Source: Motacilla alba alba | Lineage: Eukaryota; Chordata; Aves; Passeriformes; Motacillidae | Assembly: GCF_015832195.1 (NCBI RefSeq) | Contig: NC_052046.1 | Location: 29,788,911-29,852,910, forward strand | Direction of reading: 5' to 3' | Length of the DNA stretch: 64,000 nt | Shown: positions 36,748 through 48,409 of the stretch, piece by piece | How positions within the stretch are numbered: the first letter of the stretch is position 1 | Layout of the letters: every line of letters starts with the position of its first letter | Program-made: the position numbers and the translations under genes | The notes under the pieces: model-generated | Databases searched by the model: none | What the model saw: the letters and a program-made list of their open reading frames with translations, nothing else | What the model was told of the DNA's origin: nothing

Positions 36748-39700
36748 GAGTGTATGTGTGTCAATGGCTCTTTACAAATCCATGTGTTATGACTTTCATT
36801 ACTTCATGAAGTCTGAAGGAAACAATCCTTTTCAAAACAGATGTGATGCATTATGGAAGTACCTTCAGGTATCTTCATCCTAACAGTACACTTCATTTAG
36901 CACACACCATATTGGCACGTGAAGGGGTTCTCGAAAAGGTACAGTGATAGACAGGAAGACTACACTTGAAGAAACAAATAAAAATGGGAATGAGGCTATT
37001 CACCCACCTGACCAGCAATTCAGTCTCTGTGTTTGCCTCTGAGCTCTTCTTTCTTCATCACAAGGAACACTGTTACAAGTGATCCTCTTTGAAAAAGTCC
37101 TTTACTATTTCTTAGCTTATTCTTAGCTATTTTAGAGCTCAGAATTAATTATTGCCAGATGGTAAGGCTTTTAGGAGTAATACAAGTCCAAGCCTCTCTT
37201 ATATTTCCATTAAGAATTTTGTTAAGAATCCCAGTTAAGGGACTGATCACTGCAGTCAGTCCCACTGTTTACAGGGTGTTGTAACAACTGCTCAAGTGAA
37301 ATAGGCAAAAAGCTCTAAGCAATAAGCTTATATGAAAATCTGAGTTAGAGCTAAAAAAACCCACAGATCAGCAATCACAGTAAGTTGAAGGAGAAAATGA
37401 GATCTTTGTACAGAGACCCCTTGGGCAGAGTCAGAAGCAGCATGAAGATCTCTTGATTTCTACAGCACTGTGCTAATTGGCAGGTATAAAACTTTTGAAT
37501 GTCTACAAGAAGAATATTCTGTGTGAGAATGATAAGCAGCAGCAGTTACAAAGGGAAATGATATTAAAAGTAGGACAACTATAAGATTATTTTTCTTTAT
37601 GGATCCCTCAAGCTTGTGATAGACAACAGTTTAATGGGTCAGTCAGGACCATCTTCCAGAGCAGTGTGGTTTAGATAACTTTGCTTAGAGACATTCAAGG
37701 TCTCTTTCATTAAATTATAATTTTATTATTCTTTTAACTCATCCATCTTTAATTATTTCATTTAACATACTGTATCAAAGTGGTTTACAGTTTAAATAAT
37801 ACTAGCTGGAGGAGGTTTTGTGTTTTTACACTTGCAGAGAAATTATTAATTCTTAATTGCTTTTATGAGAAATAGGGAATTACCATCTCAAGGCCTTCTC
37901 AACAGTGTTCACAATAATGTTTGGGGGCTTATCTTTTTTTCCCTCTCCCCCCTTTATTTGGGGAAGCTGTCCTATAGCTTCTGCTAGGTAGTACTATAAA
38001 GGTATTTCATACCTGTAGTCATCTTTGTTGTAATTAATTATTACCATCTTTGTTTTTATTATTATACTATATATTTCTAAAAATTTACTAAATAGAGCTA
38101 TATAACTTTTTATGTTTTTACACTCAGATTCTTTCTGAACGACTTGTAAGATTCTGTTTGACTTGATGATGATACTTGTTTTCTGGAAAGCCTGAGTCAG
38201 AGGCAGTATTTGTGCTTTCCATCTCACTACCAATTTATTCAGTGCCGCAGGAAGTCTGTATTACCTCAATGCCTTTAGGAACTGTGTGTTCAAAGTAATT
38301 CTGTGTGGTGTAGCATTCCATTTCCAGGTCATTTCACAGTAGGTTTCGCAGCGCCTGTAACCTTTCCCACATTGTGGAGTTTGCTTAGTACCTTGAGACA
38401 GGATGTGGAGACTCCCTTCTGTTACATGATGGCTTCACAACAGACTTCCCACAATATTCCTAGACACTATCTGTTCACCCACATGCTCATTGGATCTGTC
38501 ACAGAACTCTGCCATATTTTTGAGTTATTTTTATCGGCAGAGGTGTATTGATTACTCTCCAATAGAGTGTCTTCATCCTTTTACTTTCTCTATTTCATCA
38601 TTATGCTTTACACTAGTTGCCTTGGTAGAGATCACACACAGGTCTTGACTTTTCACATAATTGCCAGGCATGATTTTGTAATCTTGTGTTGTTAGCACTG
38701 GGCCAAGATTTTCCTCTCTGATCACTCTCTCAGAGAGGCTGAGGGTACCAGTTCATAATATGTAGGAAATGCAATCAGATATGATATATGCAAGGTGTTT
38801 GTTTTACTAGAGTAGTACTTGGTGATTTATTTCCATTGGCTGTCTTAGCTGTCAGTGTTGTTTCATTAATTATTGTTAAATCAAATGCCACAGTAGCCAA
38901 CAGGTCACAGTCTCACTGTCTACACCTCCTTCTCAATATGACACATGGTTTTTTGATATAAAAAAATAATAAGAATAATAAATGCAAATTAGAATTTTCT
39001 CTGTTTATTCAGTATAAGCAGTGTTGTGCATTGAAAGCTGTGGCTTATGAACAGACAGGAGATGAAATAAAGATAAGAGCGTTTCCAGAAGGCTGGGATG
39101 CAACTTTTTAATGAAGGAAGCAGCAGTAGGCATGTTATGTGGGATTGTCTTTAAATATTGCCATAACAAAGTTCAAAGGCTTTGCAGAGATTCAATTAAT
39201 CTTCCTTAAATAACTTTGCAACTCTAGGTGTTTGATAACACATACAGCATGTCAAATGCTTACTGTAAATGCACAACCATTTTTTCAGCTGTAGGTACTG
39301 CAGAGTTTAATTGCAGTTAGGAAAGTTGCCCAGTACATTTCTTCAAAATTCTGATTAATATTTTTTTCATGGATTTTTTTCTACATTTGTGTATTCGGCA
39401 CATACTCATAGCTAATGTACAAAGTGAGTGACTGCATCTGCTACAGCTAATCTTAGCAGGAATACAGCCAGGTTCTGAAATTACAAGGTAGCATCTCTGA
39501 TTTTAGGTAAAAATTGAAAATTTTATTTCTTATGGTGGGGGTCACAAGACTCTCAAGAATACTTGTCAAAAGACTGTAGTCTTCTTAGTATCAGGACCTA
39601 GATTTTTCTCAGAAAAAAAAATGAACTTTCAACCTGCTGACATCAATACTTGTGAATTACACTGTGGCCCCCTTAATTTGGTTAGTTAACAGGGGAATTT

Positions 39701-40738
39701 GAGTTGCCTCCATGATGCTTGACAATTAATTCTAGATAATCTTTTGTTTTAAATAGTAGGAGGACTTGCAGAGTAGGAATTTGCATGTCACAGGAGAGGA
39801 CTGTTAAATGTTTGTCCTGATCTTTGGGTGTAACTCCTGTTACGTCTTGCCTAATTAGCATAAATTTCTACCTACAGAATAGAGTTTTACAATGATCCAC
39901 AATAACTGTAAATATAGAAGCCAATTATTTATCTTGTTAACTTTATTGTAACAGATACTTGCTAAACTTTCTAATTTCAAATTTCTTTTGGAGTATTTTG
40001 TTTTACATTTTTGTAATGGTCTTTTAGCAACCTTGCTCTTACATCTCTGCCCATTTAAGATATAGTATTTCTTTGTTTCTTTGCACTCTTCCTCTCAAGT
40101 ACCACCTACTGCAGTATAGTTTACATGAACTCTGTTTATCCATGAATCCAAAATTAAATGTGTGTAGCCTTGTTACAGCTTATTCAGCCATTGGGTTATG
40201 TGGTGTTTCTGTTTCTGTGCTGGCTTTTAAATGCTTTAATGATGATACTTAAATGAAGGCCCTAACTGTTTTCAAAGCCTGAGTCCTAAAAAAAACTCCT
40301 CTCTCTGCAGCGGACACCAGTCCATTCTCAGTTAGTATAGAGACTGAGCAATTTCCACTTGTATTTTGCAAAAAAGAATAGAAGATCAGTGCCTCTGAGA
40401 TCTCTGAACTTAAAGTGCTTCCAGGGGACTTCAGGTACAAAAATGGTGAAAGCAGTTGAGCAAAAGTTATCCGTTCTCCCTTACTGGTCCAAGAGTTATT
40501 TGAGGTGGCCCAGTTGAGTCTGATGATTCCTTGATATAATTTTATCCTCTTCTTAGCTCAAGTCCTCTACAAGATCAGTCAGGCCAAGTCATCTACAGGA
40601 AAACATTCCACAGATGGGGAAGAGGGATCTTGTGCTCTGGCCCTAAGGGTGGTCAGTCTGGGCATAGTCAAGGTGAAGAATCTAAGCTGTGTTAGATCAG
40701 ACAGAACAGGGAGATGGGGCTATGTGTAGAATGCTACC

Positions 40739-40890
40739 TTTTGGGGGTTTGTTGGGTCTTTCTGGTTTGGGTTTGGTTGGTGTTTTGTTTTTTTTTTTTT
40801 CTGGCATGTTTTTGGTTGGGTTTTTTGTTTATTTGTTTGTTTTGGAGATTTTTACTGCTGCTGGTGGTGGTTTCTTGGGGTTTTTTTTGT
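40739..40890. repeat. G/T-rich low-complexity tract
   Basis: About 150 bases of GGTTTGG, TTGGTTGG, TGTTTTG and T-run units. This is the longest of its class in the window. The 90-codon Phe/Val/Leu/Gly-rich frame at 40689-40961 simply translates the tract. Confidence 0.8.
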
Positions 40891-43800
40891 GTTCTCTAAG
40901 GGGAGAGCGACTGAGTGGGACACAGCAGGACAATATCAGTAAACTTTCAGGATTTCTTTAAAATTATGATCTGGAGTGCCATATCTGATTTTCTGAGGCA
41001 ATGCATGTTTGTAACACATACTGACTAACTCTTTGAAAAGATGCTTTTCGAAAACTAATTTTTAAGTTTTAAACTTTGGTTCTCAGAAAACAGCATGCTA
41101 TTTCAGTATTAATGCCTGAACATAAAAACTTAAACCTCTCAGAACTGCAAAACATGCACACAAAAAAAGCAATAGGTTTAGTTTCTTGAATTTTGTGTTC
41201 TATTTCCCTTTTTTTCCCCTTCCCTACCGCCACCCCTATTACCACTGCATCTTCATCCTGATACATTTTATTCACTATATCTCTGTTCATTGAGTGTATA
41301 AATTCACCTTTCAATTTCTCTCTTTCCTTTGCAAACAAAGTAATTTGTCTTCTTGACCCTGACCCCACATGCAAATACAGCTCATTCATTTGAGTCTTCT
41401 TGAGGTGTGTGGGGCAGGCTTTTAGAGCAGTGGAGTAATTCCCATTTGGTCTCTTTCCTCCGATCAACCTGTACACCTGCAGCTCTGCTGAAGAGCCCTC
41501 AGATCTTCCAGCCTATTGAGATACCTGACTTTCCCTTGAAGTGTGCAAATGACTCATTATATACAGGAAATTCACTTAGGCATTTCTCAATGACGCATTA
41601 ACATCCACACAGCAAAATTCACATGTTCAATCCTTCAGTCCATATAATCCTTCCCAGCAAAAGACATTTGGTTGACCAATGATATTTTTCTGGATTTTTC
41701 CCTCACCATTTAGGAGATCAAGTTTAATAGAAGCACAGCATATATTTCACAAGGTGTTAGTGTTTCCATATTTCATCTAAGATTAGTTTCTAATGCAGAC
41801 TGTTGAACAAAATTAATTTAGGGAGTATTTCCATTATTTTAAGTTAGTTGCAAGGTTTGAGCATTTGATAGTATTTTAATGGTGTCTGAAGCAGTGATTC
41901 AAAGCAGGTGCTCAGTGCAGGTTTAGTAATTTAAATCATTCGCTCACTTCCTTGAAGGTCTGAGGATGTAATGAAGAATGACTGTGCCTGTTCAACACCC
42001 ACTTTAATCACAAAACCAACAGAGAGCAGTAAACAAATCTGAGTTCTAACAACATTTCCTGAAAGCAAATATGGTGATTGGTACCAGAAATTGCAATACA
42101 TGTGAATTGGCAACCTTCTGTAAACTTAAATGGCACCCACTTATATTGTTTTTCATTTCAGAAATCATTGACTATTCTCTCACTTATATCAACAATGAGC
42201 TCTTTTAAAGAATACACATGAATTTCAGATTTCTGTCCAAATAAGTTCACATCATATGTATTAAAAGATTTATGATAAATTTAGCAAAGTGTGAGACCAG
42301 TAACTCCATCTATTTAGGCAGATACTTCAGAGGCAAAACTAAATTTTTCTAATTTTTTTTCAGGTGATCATGTCAAGGCTTATCTCTTGACTAATGTTAC
42401 ACATGTAGAGATAAAATTCTAATAGTTTTATGCACTCTTTAATATATGTATGTGAATAAGGATTGAAATAATCAGAGATATCATCTGTGTTGTTACAAAA
42501 GAAAAAAAAAACCAACAAAAACCAGCTACAATATACCTCTGTTTTTAAAAGAGTTTATTGAAGTGTGGAGCTGTGCCAAATATCGGGTTTTTTGGAACCT
42601 GTCTTATCTGCTACTTCTTACTTTTTGCTTGGCTCTGTCTAAATTGTTTTTGCAATTATTATTTTTTTCACATTTTCTCAAGATCCAGGATGAAGAAGTT
42701 CATGTTTGGTGCAGAATCTAGCATAACCATATTTCCTTCTTTTTGTCTTCTCTGTTTGGCATATATTAACACCTTATGTAAGTGTTATTTTACATCTTTT
42801 TTCTGTTGATAGAGACATTACATTTGCTTTATCATGAAAGTTCACGAGTTTTTATTGTTTGACCTCCAGCTGGGACAGACAGTCACTCAATACAATTTGC
42901 ATATGAGCATTTCCTCATCATTAATAGTCCTCTTTTATTTTTAATTTGTTTGTTTAGAAAATTACTGGTAGTAAACTGATGTTACTGATGAACAGTCTGA
43001 AGAAAAATGAACAGAAAAGATGCATTTTACTGTCAGAGACAGTGAAAGTGCTATCAACCAAAGATTTGAAAGGTGGTAAACGTAAAGAAAATTTGAATAT
43101 ATTCCCAGACATCCATGCTACGGCAAATAGCTAAGCTGCTCCCATTACTATCCTTCCAAATACTGTTTTGAAGTGTAAATAAGTTAATTGTATTTTGACC
43201 TTTGATATAATATGCGGACTCACTGTCCTAGTTTACAATACCTAAAACTTTATAAACTGTATATTACGAGCTTCAGAAAATTTCATCTGGCTTTTCTTTG
43301 TTTTATTCTCTTGCATGACCTTGTCAGAAAAGAATACTCCAGAATAACTTTTTTTTTTTGAAGTTCATGTGATATGTATAAGTAAAACCAGAAGATATCA
43401 GGAAATAAAACAATGAGGTGTTCTGAAAATTAGTAAGTTTAAAAGCCATGGAGGATTTAAAGAAAACCAGGAATTACAGCCAAAACCCTGATAGATTTTC
43501 CTTGTCTAGTTTTAAGACAGTAAATGATATTTTTCTTTATTTGTTCTTGCATCCCTTTAAAGTACTTGGATTACTTCCCTGGGGGGAAATATGGAGAACA
43601 TCAGTTGGGGTTTTTTTAAAAATTTGCACGAAGGTAAATGTAGGATGAATATTCTTTAGAAATCATAAACATAGTGCACCACATGAATTATATACTTTCT
43701 GGGTACATCAGAACCTCTTTTCCTTACATTTTCTGAGGACTAAAAGCTGTATAGATCAGAATATAGTACTGCAACATTCACCTATGCCAGAAGTTTCATG

Positions 43801-45777
43801 AAATCTGGTAGTGTGAACAAGTATTGTGACAACCCATATGTCAAAAAAAGGTAATCTTCTTTTGAGTGTTCTCACAAAGTGCAATTAGGCAAAATGGAAC
43901 AGTGATGTATATGTTTTGAATGTGATAGTATAGTGACTGAAGTTCTACAAAAATGTGAGGCCTAATGATTTAATCATTCAAGTGAATGCATATTCACTGA
44001 ACTAAATGAGACTTAATTGCATAAGTAACAGTACTTATGTACACATATTTCTAAACTGGAAACAAAGAATATTGATATGATGGAAGTTTTAAACTAGCAC
44101 TTCTGACCACTTTCTTAGTGAAAGGATCATCTCTTCTGCATTCACCTAGAAGACTTCCATGCTTAATCACAGCAGATCTTCCCCTCAGTAATGAAAATTT
44201 ACAGCTTCCAGAAAAGAACTTACCTTCTTAAAATAGTTAAAATCTAAAATTTTGTAAAACATGATTTTTCTTTTGGTTTCTCCATGTCTTTGTTTGAATT
44301 CACTAAATATACTAAAGTTTCTCTCTTCTTGTTACCTAGAACTGAAATAACTGTGATGTGAAGCTAGGCAGACGTCGTCTTTACAATTAATTCAGATCTG
44401 GGGTTCTGTTTTAAGGTGCACTGGAAGTTTAAATTTTCTGGATAATACAAGCCATGTTCAGATATTATATAAAGTCATGTGAACACAGTATATATATCCA
44501 AAATATATTGTGGAAGAAAGCCTTTAGATCTTGTTCTCTATTCTACCTTCCAATCTCACTAAATTTGCTGACTTTTCTTACAGTAGGCCATTTACACAAT
44601 ATTTGTCCTATGCTAACTGTAATTTACTTATGTGATTTCCCTGCTGCCCAAATGAAGTTAAAGGAACCTGTAATAGATCAGAGCTCTTGGAAATACATTT
44701 CTGCTGCTGAATAAAATAATATGGTTTGTTCAATTTCTCCTGAAGTTAGCATTGGTAAATAACACGTAAACCATTGCTTTAGATTTTCATGTCCCATTAA
44801 TTGGGCTAAAAATCTCTGAAAAATTGACAGACTTAATTGAAAGCAACTCATTTTGTTTCTCTTTTGCATTCAAGGGATGTTTTTTTCTGATTCTGTGTTA
44901 AAGGGGTCTGCTGTGTGAACGGGAAATGCTGACAGAAAGCCCAGCAAATATGTTTCCAAATTGTCACTAGGATCTGTCCAAACAGTATGATAAATGTCAA
45001 ATATCAATCAAAAAATAAAGGACTCTGTCAGCTAGAGACCAATACTGAGATTCATGATATTTATACAGATTCATGTTACTTATACAGACAGGCTCAGGGG
45101 GTGAGTAGCTATTATAGATACTTAAAATCACCAGAAATTCTGGCTATCTACTCTTCCAGTTTTAATCTACCTGTTGCATTCATTTTTAAGGGTAGAGAGT
45201 AGAGCAGAATTTCACTCTTTGTGTATAAATTTTACATAGTTAAGAGTTGTCCTGAAAGAGCACAGCAGCTCTTTAGCTCTGCCTTGGACATACTCATACC
45301 CTTTTAGCTAAAGGTTTGTTCTTTCTCTTCGTTTGCAAGTTTCATTTTTTTTCTTCACTTGGAGTGAATTCCAGCATCGGCCTCGCTTATTTCCACTGTA
45401 AAACTGTCATGTCTGACAACTGAACATACACCTCCAAACAAATTTCACACATTGTAAGTAGAGCTTGTAAGACCTGTAGTTCAGGAGACAGATTTTGGTG
45501 GTGATCTATCTGAACAGAGTAGGACTGAAAAATTGAGAAGTCAGGCTTCTTTACATTATTTATAACTTTCCTGCCTACCAGCAGTCATAACTAAAGGACC
45601 TTTGCAGATCAAATTTTTGGGTAGATTGGTTGTTTGCACTTCTTGCAAACTGAAGTGTTGTTTTCTGGAACTCACTCTTTTTTTTTCTTTCCAGAAAGAC
45701 TGCCTGCAAGGTGTTCATATTGAGCTAATAGAAGTTGTAAAGAGGATATACGTTACTTGTGTAGTTTCCAGAGAAGC

Positions 45778-45783
45778 ATTGAA
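45778..45783. repeat. Left target-site duplication ATTGAA of ERVK LTR
   Basis: ATTGAA lies directly before the LTR and is repeated exactly at 46173-46178. Six bases is the usual duplication for class II (ERVK-like) integration. Confidence 0.9.
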
Positions 45784-46172
45784 TGTGGTCTTCACAGGGC
45801 AGCCAGGATGAGGGAAGAGATGAGAATCTTGACTCCATTTTTCAGAAAGCTGATTTATTATATTATCATATATATTACATTGAAAATGCTATATTAGAAC
45901 TATACTAAAAGAATATAGAGAAAGGAATCATCAGAAGGCGAGGCAGGAATAGAATGGAATGAATAACAAAGTCTTGTGACTGACCGAGACAGTCCGGACA
46001 GCTGGACTGTGACTGGCCATTAATTAGAAACAAGCACATGAGACCAATCCCAGATCCACCTGTTGCATTCCACAGCAGGAGATAGTAATTTACATTTTGT
46101 TCCTGAGGCCTCTCAGCTTCTCAGGAGAAGAAAATCCTGGCAAAAGGATTTTCAAAAAATATGTCTCTGACA
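45784..46172 (-). mobile_element. ERVK-like solo LTR, 389 bp
   Basis: On the plus strand the element runs from TGTGGTCTTCACAGGGCAGC to ...ATATGTCTCTGACA, so it starts TGTCAGAGAC and ends ...GACCACA on the minus strand. A perfect ATTGAA duplication flanks it. The minus strand shows a CCAAT box (at about 46045), an AATAAA (complement of 45854-45859), and the family ending ATGGAGTCAAGATTCTCATC. It is clearly related to the plus-strand LTR at 20850. There is no internal gag, pol or env sequence, so it is a solo LTR. It sits in the tail end of a CR1 that continues at 46179. Confidence 0.95.
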
Positions 46173-46243
46173 ATTGAATGGCTTGGATTGGACAGATCCT
46201 TCAAAGATCATCTAGTCCAACTCCCTTTCTATGGGCAGATAGA
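46173..46243 (-). mobile_element. CR1 LINE 3' end interrupted by the ERVK LTR
   Basis: GGCTTGGATTGGACAGATCC, then TTCAAAGATCATCTAGTCCAAC and 'TCTATGGGCAG', are the CR1 terminal 70 bases read on the minus strand. The sequence left of the LTR (CAGAGAAGCATTGAA) resembles the eroded tail octamers CATAGAATCATAGAA. The LTR therefore appears to have landed between the tail and the body of this CR1. The first six bases are also the LTR target duplication. Confidence 0.8.
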
Positions 46244-47690
46244 TCAAAAATATGAGGAATGACTCTTTTTCTCTGCCCATACTAAGATATCTGTAATAAT
46301 ATTATGCCAAATAGATTATGCCAAATTAAAAAAAATTATAAATATGAGACTATTATGAAGAGAGATTGCCTTGTAAAATATTAATTATTATCAATATAAT
46401 TAAAATTCATGCAGATTCTGTGATACTTTAAGAAGTTAGATCCACAGATTTCTTTTCCAGCTACTTGTGTACCAAGGTCTCCTTCATACAGGATCATACC
46501 CAGGGCAGCGTTTATCCAAGTGTGGAGCTAAACGTCCGCAGTGAACACTCTTTTATGTTTCCCTGTGCAGTTTTTAGGGTGTTCTCTAACAATCTTGGTT
46601 TTTGTTACCAAGTTTTACCTTATTTTGACCGGTGTAGAAGAAGGCCCTTTGCTTTGGTCTTTCCCTGCCATGTTGGCATGCCTGTGTGTCCTCTGACTCC
46701 CTCCAAGCTGTAATGATGTCAGATTATCACTTGCTTGGCATTTTCATTATGAAAATAGAAATGGTTTGACTTTTGTGAAGAAAATAGGATATGTGCTTTA
46801 ACAACAATGAAAACTTTTAGACTGCTTTACTTGCCATGTTTGCTTCCTAGACAGGATTGACTATACTTTACTTTACTTAGATAGACTGGAAACAAAATGA
46901 CTGCCACACTGGGTAAACAAAGAGAGAAATTTAATGTTTTCATGCTCAGAAAATAAATAATATCAAGGTATAAATGCAAAAATACTCTGAAAACAATTTA
47001 GGAATGAGAGGAGAGCAAGGGAAATGTCTACCAGCCCTGTCTTCTCCTGAAATCATGTCATTCACAAAACAAATCAAAACAGTTATGTAACTTCAGTAAT
47101 GATTTTTTTTTTTTTCAATTTGTATACATGCCAAAAAATGCTTTGAAGCTTTCAATATAAAAGATACATGCAGGATTTATCTGAACACTCAAGCTTACAG
47201 AAGGTCAGTGTGGGTTGGGTATGGCCATTCTTCTATTAAAAAAACACCTTTCTGAAACACAGGTGTGATTTGAAGTTAATCAGGTCAACCTTTTCGATTT
47301 GTTCAAATAACTTTAATTTTCTTCTTCTCTGACTAAGAAAAAAGTTGGAGATGATTTCTGTGGGACTCCAGGTTTTATTCTGGAAGATCAAGTGGATGTT
47401 ATTAACCAAGTAAAGAGGTTTTTTTATCAAAAAGAAGGATAACTTAGAGGTGACTTGCTAGCTGGTAACTCCAAGATTTAAGGGAAATGTTCTTCACTTT
47501 ATGTTTGTCACTACTTTTTTTTCAGGGCGATGTCTGGAAAGTGTTCCTAAAAGCTTTAGTTAACTTTTTTGTCCCCTTTCATATTTCTTAAGAAAAACAA
47601 AAAGGAAGTAAAAAAATATTCTGAATTTCCTTTGTGACCCCTAATGATGCCTCTCCAGAAATAGCTTGAATTTTTGAGGGAACCTCCTGA
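46244..47690. other. Anonymous AT-rich stretch
   Basis: No gene or repeat was recognised. There is a short T run near 47104-47115. The 82-codon frame at 46465-46713 has no recognisable domain. Confidence 0.5.
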
Positions 47691-47927
47691 TCATAGAAGC
47701 ATAGAATATTAGAATGGTTTGTGTTGAAAAAGTCCCTGAAAGATCTCCTACTTCAACCCCCCAGCAATGAGCCGGAACATCTTTAACTATATCAGGTGTT
47801 TAGAGCCTCATGCAGCTTGACCTTGAATGTTTCCAGGGGTGGACCTCTACCACTGCTCTGGACAGCCTATTAGAGTGTTTAATCAACTTCCTTGTAAAAA
47901 ACTTCTTCTTTGTATCTAACCTAATAC
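47691..47927 (-). mobile_element. CR1 LINE 3' end (left part of split copy)
   Basis: The tail TCATAGAAGCATAGAAT is followed by GAATGGTTTGTGTTG, 'TGACCTTGAATGTTTCCAGG', 'CTACCACTGCTCTGGACAGC' and 'TTCTTCTTTGTATCTAACCT'. These are successive CR1 3' blocks read on the minus strand. Homology stops near 47927 in the middle of the element, and the expected next block ('CTACCCTC...') is absent. Confidence 0.88.
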
Positions 47928-48303
47928 ACAACCTGTTACTGGTTGGAACTGGTTCAACACAGTTGGTGGGTTTGCTTTCCTTCTGACCCATAAATTCTGC
48001 ATTTTTTGTGTCCCTTACCAGTGACACATTCTTCTCCCCCAGCTTTGTTAATCTTCCCCTAGGTCTGAGATAAGACCCAAACAACAGTACCACCTTTATC
48101 TTATCTCAAGTTCCTGCGATGGTGGCTTAACTTGTGGTCCAAGTTCCAGGTATCCTTGAAAGTGTATTTGGGGGTGGGCAAATTTGGGGGTCTGTCCCAT
48201 AACTTTGCTTGTGCAGTGATATGCATACAAGCAGCTGCTTTTTTAGTTTGTCAGAGTGGGAATTTTTGTCTGGCTGCATTAGCCACTAATAAAATCTTGC
48301 CTA
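47928..48303 (-). other. Unidentified insertion in CR1, possible retroviral leader/gag start
   Basis: About 376 bases unrelated to CR1 separate two CR1 blocks. On the minus strand there is a good splice-donor-like CTGGTAAGG at about 48021-48029. Downstream follows an ATG opening MGQKESKP, which fits the N-terminal MGxxxS myristoylation signal typical of retroviral Gag. The frame leaves the insert after about 20 residues and runs into CR1 sequence, so any gag is severely truncated. I could not identify a primer-binding site or a clear LTR edge. It could equally be an unrelated old repeat. Confidence 0.28.
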
Positions 48304-48409
48304 GTGACCCAGAGCTGGACATGGTACTGCCAGGTGGGTTCTCATGAGAGCCGAGCAGAGAAGCAGAATCCTCTCCCTCACCCTGCTGCCCATGCTGCTT
48401 TTGGTGCCT
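48304..48409 (-). mobile_element. CR1 LINE fragment (right part of split copy)
   Basis: ACCCAGAGCTGGACATGGTA, then 'CTGCCAGGTGGGTTCTCATGAGAG', 'GCAGAGAAGCAGAATCC' and 'CATGCTGCTTTTGGTGCC' are the CR1 passage that lies a few hundred bases inward from the block ending at 47927, in the same orientation. This is consistent with one CR1 interrupted by insertion plus deletion. Two independent CR1 insertions are the alternative. Confidence 0.85.

Larger units (their letters stand above)
35017..45777. other. Long anonymous stretch
   Basis: About 10.8 kb without a gene or interspersed repeat that I recognise. It holds a polypyrimidine tract at 36611 and a G/T-rich tract at 40739, both listed separately. 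A splice-acceptor-like run (CTTTTTTTTTCTTTCCAG near 45675-45693) precedes an open stretch to 45811, but that frame runs into the LTR at 45784, so it is not credible as an exon. Confidence 0.5.

Noticed and set aside
36502..36883. Frames of 96 and 115 codons, Ser/Pro/Leu/Phe-rich
   Set aside because: Direct translation of the polypyrimidine tract.
45602..45811. Possible exon after a strong polypyrimidine-CAG at about 45693
   Set aside because: The open frame continues into the ERVK LTR at 45784, and no donor site supports an end before it.
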